64,000 bases of DNA from Luzula sylvatica (Eukaryota; Streptophyta; Magnoliopsida; Poales; Juncaceae): positions 26,970,615 to 27,034,614 of the forward strand of contig OX326959.1 of assembly GCA_946800325.1 (NCBI GenBank). The letters run 5' to 3'. The notes below the pieces were generated by a model. The model did no database searches, was not told the origin of the DNA, and worked only from the letters and a program-made list of their open reading frames with translations. Positions 1 to 12,872 of this stretch are shown in pieces (position 1 is the stretch's first letter; the number at the start of each line of letters is the position of its first letter). Made by a program: the position numbers and the translations under genes.

Positions 1-1237
1 AAATAAACCGAAAAGTGAAAGAAAAGTGACAAATTATAAATAACTATTTTTTTTGTTTCAAATAAAATAATATTTTTTAGAGAATAAATAGAGAAGTCTC
101 TTTAGTCGTTTGTTTTTCGTTCATTGATATTAATGAAACTTGAATCCACAATCTATCACGTCATATAATTTTTGTGTTAAATACTTAATCAACTTTGCTA
201 TTGATCCACTGATAAAAATAATATTATTTTCATTATTTTTCATTTATTTCATTCATTCAGGCACATTATTGGAATAAACTCTCATTTTCTACTATTCCAC
301 TTGTTGCCGAGTGTCTATACAAAAAGGTTCAAAATATTCAAAAATATGTTAAATTTAACAATTGAAAGAATTCAAAACATTCAAAAATACGTTAAAATTT
401 TGAAAGAAAAATATTTTTTTCAAATAAAATTTCAATATGTCCATGTTAAGTTTATCATTCATAGCAACAAAAATAATTCAATCACTTTATATAAGTTCTA
501 CAAAAATCTCAAAATTAGAAAGATTTTTTCTCATAATATTCGAAAGATAGCACATTCTCGAAAAAAAACGTCAATCAATTTATAGGCCATATAAAATCTC
601 TTGACAATTTCCTCTCATCCTATTGATAAAAAATTTACCATTTAATATTAAATATGATGTAATTGAAAAAATGAATCCGGACGAATATATGTTGGTTGAG
701 CCCATAATAAAATGAATAAATGAATCTAATTTAACATATAAGCTTTTCAATTTACATATATGATATCTATCTTTGATTGATTGATTTATTTATTATTGGT
801 AGTCTATACATTGTGGGAAATATAAAGGGGCAAGTATATTTTCTCTTTTTTTTATACAACAAATTGCAAATATTCCGAAATAAACACCAACATGTGAATC
901 CAAGCAAACCAACATACCTAGTTAATTAATTAAATAAATCCCTCTCTCGATCTATCTTTTGTAATTAAATAATAATAATAATAATAATAATCACTTGTCA
1001 ATTGTCATTACCACTCTAACAATCTAATTAAAAACAAATTTCACAAGATAAACAACATTTGTATCCCATGAATCCCCATGCAATCACATGCACGCTTTCT
1101 CTCTCTCCCCCCTCCCCCCCTACTTCCAAAGCTTGTTGGTCCCACACGACCCGCCCACACGCACACTCCCCTCACCCCTTCACCTCACCGCCTTTTACCT
1201 TTCTCTCTCACTCCCACCAACACTTCCACTCCACTCT

Positions 1238-1269
<32 letters not shown>

Positions 1270-1318
1270 AACAAGGAGTGAAGAACCCAAAACAGAGGAG
1301 TTCAAGTGTGAAAGAAAG
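1..1318 (+). promoter_or_regulatory. Upstream region and CT-rich leader of the MCTP gene
   Basis: AT-rich DNA with no convincing gene. The last 250 bp before the MCTP start turn strongly pyrimidine-rich, with a CT microsatellite at about 1243-1268, as is common in plant 5' UTRs. An AAT microsatellite lies near 968-990. The ATG at 1088 is in frame with the MCTP start and no stop separates them. The extension it would add is low-complexity Pro/Ser/Leu, so I treat it as leader. The small ORF at 301-585 is AT-rich, resembles nothing and is taken as chance. Confidence 0.45.
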
Positions 1319-4300
1319 ATGAAGTTGGCGGTGGAAGTGCTCAACGCCTGTGATTTGATGCCCAAGGACGGGCAAGGTTCATCCAGTGCATACGTTGAGG
1401 TCGAAATTGACGGCCAGATCCAGCGTACCAAAACGGTACACAAAGACCTTTCTCCTTCTTTCAACCAAACCCTCTTCTTTAACCTTCGAGACCCATCTCT
1501 GCTCTCTCACCAATCCCTTGATATTTCCCTCTTCAACGACCGTTCTGGTATCAACGGCACCAACGGGACCGCCGGGCAAAACCGTAATTTTCTCGGAAGG
1601 GTGCGCCTTTCAGGCGAGTCTGTAGCCTACTCGCCTGAGGCGGCAATGGTGCAACGGTACCCACTTGAGAAACGTGGTATGTTCTCTCACATAAGTGGAG
1701 ATATCGCTTTACGGGTGTATATTCTTAACGATTCGCTTAATTCAACGGATCCGGACCCAATTCCGTTCATCGACACACCACCAGTTTCGGAAAGTGTAGC
1801 ATCCAACGAAGTGAAAGTGGAGAAGAAAACCAAGAACAAAAACAAGGAGAATGAGAAAGAAGCACACATGTTTCACTCGATCGGTAAAGATCCCCACGTG
1901 TTTCACTCTGCCGGTACCGGCCCTGGTCCCAGTCTAGGTAATGTACCAATTATGAAACCCAATGTGGTATTTGAGGAGAAGTTCGCTCGACCAGAACCAC
2001 CTCCTGCAATGGTACACATGAGACCTCCATTTCCAATGATGGGAGCTCCGACTCGACCCGAGTTCGGTCTAGTCGAAACCCGACCTCCTCTAGCGGGTCG
2101 CTTAGGGGGTAATCGTTTTTTCGGTTCGTTAACTCAACCCGGTAACATTAATATTTTCGGAACGGCCGGAAGTGTATTGCAAAATGAGAAAATCGCGTCA
2201 ACTTATGATTTAGTCGAACAAATGAGATATTTATATGTAACTGTTGCTAAGGCTCGTGATTTGCCTTCGAAGGATATGACGGGTTCTTTAGACCCGTATG
2301 TGGAGGTGAAGTTAGGGAATTACAAGGGGACAACGAGGTTTATAGAGAAGAATCAATACCCAGTTTGGGAGCAAGTTTTTGCGTTTAATAGAGACCATTT
2401 GCAATCTAATTTCTTGGAAGTGATATTGAAAGATAAGGACTTGTTGAAAGATGATTATGTGGGAAGAGTGGTTTTTGATTTGACCGAAGTGCCTTTACGG
2501 GTCCCGCCTGATAGCCCGTTAGCACCCCAATGGTACAATTCTGTTCTTAATAATCATTTTTTAATGTTATTATTATTAGTGGTTAATTCATTTGATGGAT
2601 TGATTTTTTGTATTATATTATGTATATTTTAATTCGTCTAGATTGTATTAATGTTGATAACAGGTACAGATTGGAGGACAAGAGAGGGAACAAGCTTCAA
2701 AAAGGGGAAATAATGTTATCGGTTTGGATGGGGACACAGGCTGACGAAGCATTTTCTGACGCGTGGCATTCCGACGCGCATAACGTGGCTCCAGACGGCC
2801 TGTCAAACACTCGTTCGAAAGTATATTTCTCCCCTAAACTAGTTTATCTTCGCGTAAGTGCCATTGGTGCCCAAGACTTGATCCCAGCCGATAAATCACG
2901 CCCACCAACTCCCTTTTTGCGGGTCCAATTAGGGCACCAAATACGTCGAACCCGACCCGTCATGCCTTCCTCAAACCCGGCTTGGAACGAGGAGTTCATG
3001 TTTGTTGCATCCGAGCCGTTCGACGAGCCGATTGTGTTGACAGTTGAGGATCGAGTGGGTTCGAACCAGGACGTACCGATTGGACGAATTATTTTGCCCG
3101 TGCAACATGCGCAGGCCAGATTCGACCACAGCAAACCGGTCGATCCAAAATGGTTTAGTTTGTCCAGAGTCTCTTCTTCCTCCGAAGAACATGGGGAGAT
3201 GAAAGAGTACAAATTCTCCTCCAAAATCCACTTGAGACTCACAATGGAGTTGGGATACCACGTGTTGGACGAGTCGACTCATTATAGTAGCGACTTACAA
3301 CCTGCCGCAAAACACTTGAGAAAACCAAGTATTGGTATTCTAGAATTGGGTATTTTGAGCGCACGGAATTTGATGCCGATGAAACCCAATAAAGGAACAG
3401 ACCCGTATTGTGTGGCTAAATACGGATCGAAGTGGATCCGGACCCGAACCCTTCTAAGCACTCTCGCACCTCAATGGAATGAGCAATACACGTGGGAAGT
3501 GTTCGACCCTTGTACTGTTGTAACCGTTGCAGTGTTTGACAATTGTCATGTCGGTAGTTCCCAAAATGGACACGAAAACCGTGACCAACGGATCGGGAAA
3601 GTCCGAATCCGTTTATCCACCCTCGAAACAGACCGCGTCTACACCCACTTCTACCCGTTATTGGTTCTCCAACCATCCGGTTTGAAAAAAACTGGGGAAT
3701 TGCACATGGCGGTTCGTTTCACTTGCACCGCATGGGTTAACATGATTGCGCAATATGGACGCCCTTTATTGCCAAAAATGCATTACGTTCAACCTCTTTC
3801 TGTTTTTCAACTCGACTACTTGCGGCACCAAGCCATGCAAATAGTGGCAATGAGACTCGGTCGAGCCGAACCGCCTTTGAGAAGAGAAATCGTGGAATAC
3901 ATGCTCGATGTGGACTCGCACATGTTTAGTTTGAGGAGAAGTAAGGCGAATTTTTATCGTATTATTTCGCTCTTTTCTGGGTTCGCTCAGGCTGGGAGAT
4001 GGTACGATATGGTCCGGAACTGGAGGAACCCGATTACCACGATATTGGTGCATGTTTTGTTCGTTATCTTGGTTTGTTATCCCGAGTTGATTCTCCCTAC
4101 TATATTCTTGTACTTGTTTTTGATCGGGGTTTGGAATTATCGGTTTAGACCGAGACACCCTCCTCACATGGATACAAAATTGTCCCATGCTGAAAGTATG
4201 AACCCAGATGAACTCGATGAAGAATTTGACACGTTTCCCAGTTCTCGAGCCGTTGATACCATCAGATTTAGGTAAAATATAAAATGTTTATTAATCAATT

Positions 4301-4657
4301 TATTATTATATTAACTAAGCCCTATTAAGGATAACATTAATTATGTGAATTAACTTTTGTAATAGGTATGATAGAATGAGGAGCGTAGGGGCTCGAGTAC
4401 AGACAGTTGTGGGTGACCTGGCGACGCAAGGAGAGCGGGCCCAGGCATTGCTGAGCTGGCGAGACCCGAGAGCCACTGCCATATTCATATTCATAGCGCT
4501 AGTTATAGCAATTGTTTTATATGTGACACCGTTTCAAGTGTTAATCGTAGGGGCTGGAATCTATCTATTGAGGCATCCGAGATTTCGCAGTCGCATGCCA
4601 TCTGTCCCGTTCAACTTTTATCGCAGATTGCCTGCGAAGTCTGATAGCCTCCTCTGA
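1319..4657 (+). CDS. MCTP: Multiple C2 domain and transmembrane region protein (MCTP/QUIRKY/FTIP family)
   Basis: Three exons (1319-2532, 2664-4271, 4366-4657) join in frame at GT/AG sites into about 1037 residues, the usual MCTP length. Four C2 domains are visible, starting near residues 3, 302, 465 and 629. They carry typical strands such as SLDPYVEVKLGNYKG and GTDPYCVAKYG. The C-terminal phosphoribosyltransferase-C type region starts near 780 and holds two hydrophobic segments (about 862-900 and 978-1010). It ends with the family-typical FNFYRRLPAKSDSLL. MCTPs are ER-plasma membrane tethers, many at plasmodesmata; some act in organ patterning (QUIRKY) or florigen transport (FTIP). The N-terminal C2 begins at once at the chosen ATG (KLAVEVLNACDLMPKDGQG), which supports that start over the in-frame ATG at 1088. 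The family is sure; the exact member is not. Confidence 0.93.
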
Positions 4658-5564
4658 ATGTTAGGTTTAGGGCTTTCTCCGAAACTAGGGTTTCGTTCTT
4701 TTTTTCGTGCCTCGGATAATTTGTTAATTTAGTACTTTTGTCAGTTTGTCCTGTTTATGAATTTTGCTGTGTGCTAAGCATGTTGTTAGATATTGTAACA
4801 TATGTAAGGTTCTAGATGTTAAAAGTGAGAATCTAGGGACTTTGTGGAAATTATGGTGAAACTGAAGAGTTTTGAAGATGAGTGCAAAGAGAGAGATTTG
4901 AAGTATGTAGGCATGTGAGTGGTATCTTTTCATATGGTCTTGGCTGTAAAGGAAGTTTGTGGTGCTCTTTTTTTTGTTGAAACAATGATCTTGTTATCTC
5001 TTTTCCTTTATTATAATTCGAGCCATTGTGAAAGTGCAATGATGGGGTCAATCAAACCTAGTTGGTGATTTGAGTTGTTTTTTAGTTTTTTTGTGGACTT
5101 TATAATTTATTAACTTTAAATGTGTTTACTATAATGAGATAAGTGAATCATGAATGCAATTGATAATATCAAATTGGTAAATTCATGCATTTGGCTGGCT
5201 TGCAGTTGTATTGAAATTGTGATTTGACAATAAGATATAGAAAGTGTATTAAATTAGGAGGTTAGATACGGAGTCTCACACATGCTTGATCAATGCGTCA
5301 ATAGAGGATGTTTTAATGGGTTGATTTGATTGATTAATTCTCAAATCAATGCTTAGTTTAATTTATTCAATTAAAAAAATAATCAATTTAATAAAATATT
5401 CTCGATTACGTGTCAAGAATGGTTTATTGAGTTTTTGGGGCTACGTATATTTTTCTCTTAAATTAGAGAGGTTTGGAGGAAAGGAAGTGTACCTTGTTTT
5501 GCCCTACCTAACACAAGGGTCCAAAGAGGAAAGCAATGAATTGAGGGAATGGTTGGTCTAGTCT

Positions 5565-5607
<43 letters not shown>

Positions 5608-6565
5608 GAACTAAAAGGGAGAAGGACAAAACTGCTTTCCTTTATTTCTTTTTTGGATTTGTACCATACCAAAAGAACTGCACCAAACAATATTTCATCA
5701 TTTTAGAATTTAGAATTGACATGCCAACCAACTTCCAATTATTGTCACACACACAGACTGCACCAAACAGTTTATTAGAAATACATTCAAAATCTCCCAG
5801 TTTCAGTTTCAAATTAGCCCTTGCATCTTTCAAACCTACAAAAAAAAAAGTTGCTCTTTTACAAAGTTTCAATCATTTGCAGATGGAAGAAACCTAATCT
5901 TAAGGGCAAGACATTATTATTTCTACAATTTTAGCCTAACTTGTACAATTGTGTGTGAATATGATCTATGGTTACACATTTTAAGGTAAATTGACTAAAA
6001 ATAACTTATCAATTGGTTAAGGTTTGCACCCCATTTGTAGCTTGATTGTGATAAATATCTAAATTTTGAGAAATGATTAGGTGGCTTGGGTTCACCCTAG
6101 ACCCGTACAACGAGAACGCGACACGTCATTCATGCCGATCGATGCAGCATTTTTCATTGGCTAATTCAATTTATGGCCTCTTATGTCATCTCAGTTATAA
6201 TCTATTTCCAAATTAAATGAATGGATCAACACTAAAATATATATTCTGTTTATGAAATTTAACATTCTTCTATCTTTCAGTCCAATAATGGGCTAAAATT
6301 GTTTTACTTCTAATAAGCCTACTATTTGAGCCCAAAAGATTCAATCTTTATTTAGGCCCTCTATTTATCGTTATGGCTGCTAAACAGAAAATCTGAATGT
6401 GAGGAAGGGGTTTTACGAGGAAAATATCCCATTTCTTCTCCTCTCTATATCCATTATATTTCTTTTTTCTCTGATTAAATATCCAATCCTCTTTCTATTT
6501 TTTCAAAAAAGATAAATTGAAAAATACAAAAATACCACATAAATCTGTTATTACTCTCCTTACTG
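4658..6565. other. Intergenic: MCTP 3' region and upstream of the hydrolase gene
   Basis: The MCTP 3' UTR probably occupies the first few hundred bases. A CT microsatellite runs at about 5565-5602. No ORF here looks like a protein I know. The last about 200 bp before 6566 are pyrimidine-rich and are the likely promoter and leader of the dienelactone hydrolase gene. Confidence 0.4.
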
Positions 6566-7796
6566 ATGATCTTCTCCGCCACGTCCGCTCTAGTTTTGCG
6601 ACTCGGCCATGTCTCCATATCTCAGAGAACTTTTTCCCCTCCTCAGGTAGGTAATACATAATTTAGCGGTACATTAATATATTTGTCAAATCATGACAAT
6701 ATATATAAGTAAGAAATTAATTTTAAAAATCATTTCCCGATTCCATTTTAATGGTAACGCTTTTCAGTTTCGCTCCAGAGAAGAAGTCGAGCCAACTGGT
6801 ACCATCACTCGCCACTTCTCGTACCAACCAATAACGGCAAAGCCTTCTGCGCACGAGTCAAGGTACCAGACGAGACAAATCAAGTAGAAGAAGATGAAGC
6901 TTGTGAAATGGTCAATGGAGTTGATCTGGTTATAGGCGAAGGAGAAGATGCAATCCAAGCTTATCTTTTAACCGCCGTTAAAAATAATAACGGGTCGGGT
7001 TTGATTTTACTCTCGGATATTTTCGGTTTTGAGGATTCTAGCACCCGTGATTTCGCTTATAGGGTTGCTTGTAATGGTTACAAGTAGGTCCAAAAAAATT
7101 ATTACTTATTGCAAAATATAATCCATAATATATCTAATTTTTTTTTACGAAAATTTAAATATTTTCATGCAGTGTGCTCCTGCCCGATTTATTCCGAGGA
7201 AACCCGTTTAAAAAAGACCAACCAAGATCTGAATTCGATAACTGGATCCAAACCCAAGACCCGTTAAGAGTGTCCAGAGACATAGACCTGTCCACAAAAT
7301 GGTTGATGGACGAATTCAAATCTGCCGGAATTTTAAAAAAACTCGGTATAATTGGATTTTGTTACGGCGGTGCCCGTTTGGTAGAAACCCTAGCTCGTGA
7401 CGAAAATTCCAATTTCGCCACTGCGGTTTGTTTCTATGGATCTAGAATGGACCCCTCATTGAGTAGTAAAATCCGAGTCCCGGTTTTGTTCGTTAGCGGG
7501 GATAAGGACCCGTTATGCCCGGTAACGATATTATCGCTCGTTATCCCTTATTAATACAAAGTAAACATATTGATGAAATAAAGATTATTAATTTGAATGT
7601 ATAGGTGACTGTATTGGAAGAAATGAAGGAGAAAATCAATGGTGCAAAAATGGTGGTATACGAGGAAAGAGGGCATGGATTCATTCATAGACCCGAAACT
7701 CAAGAAGACGATCAAGATGCCGAGAATGCGTTCGAAATTGCGAGAACTTGGTTGCATGACAATTTACTTGTTGATGATGTTAGTATTGTTACATAA
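6566..7796 (+). CDS. Dienelactone hydrolase family protein (carboxymethylenebutenolidase-like)
   Basis: Four exons: 6566-6646, 6779-7083, 7173-7521, 7605-7796, giving about 308 residues. An alternative first junction (6650 to 6768) also keeps frame. The alpha/beta-hydrolase core has a Cys-His-Asp triad: Cys192 in GFCYGG, Asp241 in SGDKDPLCP and His269 in ERGHGFIHRP. LLSDIFGF and LLPDLFRG are typical of plant DLH proteins. The first about 60 residues are Ser/Arg-rich and fit a plastid or mitochondrial transit peptide; that is inference. Bacterial relatives hydrolyse dienelactones in chloroaromatic breakdown, but the substrate of the plant proteins is not settled, so no reaction is claimed. The gene is single-copy here, outside the duplicated block, and shows no lesion. 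Confidence 0.88.
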
Positions 7797-10700
7797 TATA
7801 CCATTTAAATCTCGTAGTATTGTATTTGTATAGTATGTGAGTAATTCATTCTTAGTGTTTTGTGTAATTATGTTGTGAGATACTTTTGTGGATTATTGGA
7901 CCAAAGCCCAAAGGCCTATAATGCAACCATCATGCCTTGAATATTATTATTATTATTATTATTATTATTTAATTTAGTCTGTGAGGGCCTGAGGCTGTAA
8001 AGAAAAAGATGAAAATATTAGTATTTGGTACCTAAAACATTGTGTAATGTAGTTAAAATGTAAGAATATTTTAGGTAACATTGTTTCTTTCAGTACAATT
8101 GGTCCATAATTTAAACATAGTTGTTTGGTTTTAAGCTCCTCATCTCTGTCATCAATCATGCAGCTTTAGAATAGTTAATTTATTAAAATTAATGTTTTTT
8201 TAATTAATAATATTATTAGGGCAGGATAATATTCAATGTATTTGTGTGTGAACGTGAGATATATGTGTTTATTAGATATAATAGAAGTATCTAGAATAAA
8301 TAAATAATCGTAATTGAAAAGGTGTATGTGGATCTATAAATGCAACTAATCTCATATGTTTTTTTTAGAGAGAGAAAATTTCCATAGAAAAGAGAGAAAA
8401 ATTATGTGAAAAATTAGAGCAAGGAGTAGAGAAAATTATCTCACACTTATCTCAAAATATTGTATCTATTCAATATAGTTTGTGCAACTTTTGGTTGTGT
8501 GTATCTATCTATCTAGTAAATTTCGTGTGTCTTTTGGGTGCTCTCTATCATTATCAATTTAAAACATTACAGCAAGCAAGCGTGAATTACTTTCTCTCTT
8601 CCTGCCCTTGGTGGCCGTTTTTCATTTGTTGGCTTTTTTTTCTATAGAGCTTTGCTATCTATCTCCAACAATAAACTCCTAAAATATTCTCCAATCAATC
8701 ATTAAAACCCCAAAATCCCAACAAATTTTATTTAGATTTATATTAATCAATTTATCTGGAATTTTTGTACTTAAATTTAAGTTAAAAGAAATACAGGGTT
8801 CATGTATGATGTACGTAGATAACAAAATTCTTGCTTTTCTATTATTTTTTCAAAATAATGGCCATTGGCAAATTGATATGAAATGATGTTCCATTGATTT
8901 GTTCCATTTGGGCCCTCAATTCTAATTTTCAAACTTTTTTCCCCAACAAGCATCATAATTTACGGGAAACTCATAAATTATGGGCAACAAAATAATAGAT
9001 CATGTCATACAATACAAATTAATCTTCTCATATGAATTATAATTAGAATTAGAATTAGAATTAGAATCTAATTAGAATGAGACAAGATCAGGTGTGCATG
9101 TTTTCTCTGAAATATAGTAGGGCCCACAATGCAGACAAACAGACAGGTAAAGAACAAAGACTATTCACTATTCAGGCCCATAGTAATAGTTGGTACACAC
9201 TGACTATGACCGGTACCAAAACACACCCATAGAATTATTATTCTCTTTCCTTTTTTAAACCAAACCCTAATTCCAAAGTAAATATAAAAGGATTTTGATG
9301 CCTTGTTTTCATTCTCATCTTTTATTGATGATTAATTGATTACGAATTATGGATACATAGAATTTTGATTATCAAAAAAATGAAACCCTAATTCATAAAA
9401 GAGAGACAGAGTGGCTCATTAAAGACTTGCACTGTAATGCACATGGCCTCACTGTCTGTGTAGAAAATATTAATAAATTATTAAAACTAAAAGACAAGTA
9501 TAAAAAATTGTATTAAAGTATAAAGACAGAGATACTTTATAAAAAACAGCACATAAAAAATAATCAAAACATAAACATTCATGGCTTGAATCAAGGGTTT
9601 TGTACACGTCAACAAAAAGGAATATAATTATTGCTTATGAGAGATCATTAAAAACTTTGATTTTTCTAATCTTTACATAGGATTCATTCTCATCTTCTTA
9701 AACATGTCAGTGCCAAACCAGTTTTGTCCCCTCCCATAAAAGTAAAAAAAAAAATGGAAGAAATTTTATTTGACATGCATGCATCATTACCATTAAGGAC
9801 ATGTAAAAGGAACCCTAAGTTTTGACTAACTAAAAGTTAATAATATAAAGAAGAACCCTAGGCAAACACATGGAGAAAATACCCCACTTATTTTGTATTT
9901 TTGATCATATATGCCATTTTTATGTAACAAACAATGCATCCAAAAAATCACAAATATAATTTAAAAATACATGCTTAGTATAATTTGCACAAATATAATG
10001 GGCATGCAAGAAATATCATAGTATTTGTTTGATAAATTTAAGCAGAATAATATTAGGCACTTAGAATTTATCAAGATGTACACGTGGCATTTTAATTTTA
10101 CAAAATCTAAAATTTTGTTTCCTTTCTTAAAATTAATACTAACATATTATTAACATATTATAATTTGACACGTATGCGTCTGGTAAATTCTAGACTTAAA
10201 ATCTAGGTGTCTATGAGCCATGAGGCAAGAGCATGACATGCCATGAATAATTAATGAGAGGCATGGCCATGTAAATGCACAGAATTAAACCAATTTGATA
10301 AGAGGTGAATGATAAATGAAGAATGCTCAAAATTAAGTCTTGCAACGCCACATTAGATATGTATATCTCAATTAGAATTTAAAATTCTTGAATTGGAATT
10401 TTGAGAAAGAAAGCAAAGGGGTTGTGCACAAATTAAAAATTGGTCCCCTTTTGAACAAGACACAATGATTGAAAGACAGATAAAAAGGCTTACAACTAGC
10501 TTTGAAACTAAGATTAAGGGGATGAATTCAATTTTTAAAGATCTCATGTGATCATATCCACTGGAATATTTATTGATATTGACACAATGAATGAACAAAA
10601 ACATGAATTTTGTTTAAATAAAATGTAACTAAAAATACAACACATCAAAATACCATTGTACAACAAATATACAGAGGAATAAATAAGATAGCCAGCCAAT

Positions 10701-10858
10701 AAAGTTCCACTTTGCCTCTCCAAAAAACCCCATTTCTCTCTCCAAAACTATTTCACAAAAACATTTATCAAATCAAATTGCTCACAAAATGCAAAATCAA
10801 AATATCGAAACACGAAATAAATAAACCGCATCTTTTCCTTTTCATTTCGAACCACCGT
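7797..10858. other. Gene-poor AT-rich spacer between hydrolase and patellin genes
   Basis: Convergent spacer holding the 3' UTRs of the hydrolase (left, +) and patellin (right, -). An ATT microsatellite lies at about 7946-7970 and a short TTAGAA repeat near 9045-9070. Around 8290-8560 a stretch resembles the R/U5 part of a small LTR (a TATAAAT box followed by purine-rich sequence), but I found no ends, so no element is called. Nothing else is supported. Confidence 0.35.
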
Positions 10859-12872
10859 CTATTCGACAGAGCACTTGGTCTTGGTTCTGTAGAGAAGTTT
10901 CTTCTTCTTCGAAGTAGAGTTATCGATGGAAATTACCACTTTACCCTTCTCGCCTGTTTTATACGAACCCTTGATTATTTGTTCATCGCTTATGGTTAAT
11001 TTGCGTGTTTTTTGAACAATGACGGTATACCCCCCTTCAGTTTCTGGCGTAAATTCGGCTCCGTAATTCACTTCACATCCAAGAACCCTTAATTCCCAAA
11101 CAAGCGATGAATTCTAAAAATTTCAAACAATTTATAAGTTTATAAAGTTCAAATAATGTAATAATTAAGTGGAATTTTTTTAATGAAGTTCAAAATTTTA
11201 TACAAACCTCTGAAAGGGGAAAATCAATAGTATGTATGGACGAGGGCTTGATCGTAACTTCAGTGACAGCATCGGAAACCGTGAAATCTGAATCAGTCTC
11301 TCTGTATAAGCCTCCGAATTGCACGGGTACTTGTTCAGGAGCTATATATCTAAAACAAGAAAAGAACAAAATATTAAGTATATGATAATATGTTTGAAAA
11401 TTTGAATTTTGAATTTAGTTACCTAAAAAGAGTTTCGGCAGATTTTGAAGGGCTTGCAAAAACAAACTTGCTTTTCGTCCTTTGCGCGAGAAATGGACTC
11501 ATCATGCGATTAACTGCCAAGTACCACCACGGTACATTTATAAATACCTAATAAAAAAACATATCAACATCAAGTTAGTAATTCATACTTCATAGTTCAA
11601 CAATATACAATTTCAACAATTTCTTAGAAAAATAAGAATAAAAATATACCTTTTTGGCGATAAATTCAGGATAATTATCTTGTAACAAAGTAACGGCCTG
11701 TTTGGTGACCTGTCTATGCTTCCCTAGACTCGGCGCATTCTTCAAGTCGGTGACCTGGACCATAGAACAAACGCCATCTGGCGAGAAGTCGAGCTGCTCC
11801 AAAATTCCCTTCTCCAAGTACTGGACTCTCCATTTCAAAAACCTCTGCCTCTTCTCCTCGTCTCCAAATGCCTTCTCGTACAAGTCCTTGTTCTGGAACT
11901 CGCCATACACGTTGTAACAAATAGGGTGGTTTTCTTTGTCTTTGCCACAAGTGAAAACCACTTTATTCATTTCTTCTAGTTCGAGATCTTCGGCAATTAA
12001 GGTTTCGATTTCGAATTGTTTGCGCCATAAAATTGTGTTCTTGAGCATAGCCATGGCTTCTTTAGGTTTGAAATCTCTGGCACGGAGGAACTTTAGAAGA
12101 ACTGTATCGGTACGCTCATCTCCTACTAGCGGTACGCCCCATATAAGGACCTCTTCCTGCAATGGTACGATATTTTAGTTAAAACTATATAAAAATTGAA
12201 CAAATTTCCTGCTAAAACAAGAAAAGTGGTGAGAAATTGTACCTCTTGAACAACGACATTCTCGTCGACGGATTCGACAGGGAGAGCCTCTTCTTCTGCT
12301 ACCGGTACATCTTCTGAAACAGTACCAGTACCGGAGACTGGTACGACGGTTTCTTCTATAGCTTCTACTGTCTTCGCACAATCTTCTTCTAACACCACCT
12401 TTTTTTCTTCAGGTTCTGCTTCTGCTTCTTCTTTCACTTCCTCGGTCTTCGCTTCTTCCATTATTAGTTCCTCGGTTTTCTCTTCTGTTTTTGCCTCCTC
12501 TGTTTTGGTTTCCTCCGTTTTGGGTTCTTCAGTTTTGGCTTCCTCCGTTTTGGGTTCCTCGGTTTTGGCCTTCTCTTCTACGACTGGTGGTGGCAGAACA
12601 AACTCGTTGTTTTTAATGGCGGAGAGAACGAGTTCTTTGAGTTCATCAAGAGCCTTCTTTTCCGGTTCGGCCAGATCAGAAACGAGGTTACTCTCTTCCT
12701 TGAAGGAGGTGGATTGTGGAATCTCAGTTTCTTTATCGGACTCGGGTTTCGTTTCCTTCTCGAGTTCGGCTTTTGTCTCTTTCTCGGGTTCTGAGACGGC
12801 AACAGTTGCGAGTTTCTCTTCCACCGCCGGCAGTGTTGTCACGTCAGAAGGTGGTAGGGTTTCTTGTGCCAT
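10859..12872 (-). CDS. PATL: Patellin: Sec14/CRAL-TRIO plus GOLD domain lipid-binding protein
   Basis: Five exons on the minus strand: 12872-12243, 12156-11650, 11547-11423, 11349-11208, 11113-10859. They join in frame to about 552 residues. The N-terminal 200 residues are acidic and repetitive (KTEEP/KTEEA pentads), as in patellins. Next comes the CRAL-TRIO N region (DELKELVLSAIKNNEF, TDTVLLKFLRARDFKPKEA), then a Sec14 lobe with CYNVYGEFQNKDLY, LLQDNYPEF and VPWWYL. The GOLD domain (from about 430) ends with the beta-strand rich VISIDNSTSKKKKLLYR. Patellins bind phosphoinositides and act in membrane trafficking, for example at the cell plate. The start matches the first Met before AQETLPP; the longer ORF beginning MSLSVSLK adds only leader. 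The left edge of the tandem duplication falls in intron 4, so only exons 1-4 were copied. Confidence 0.94.

Noticed and set aside
8290..8560. Possible small LTR or TRIM element
   Set aside because: TATA-like and purine-rich pieces are present but no ends, second copy or target duplication could be found.
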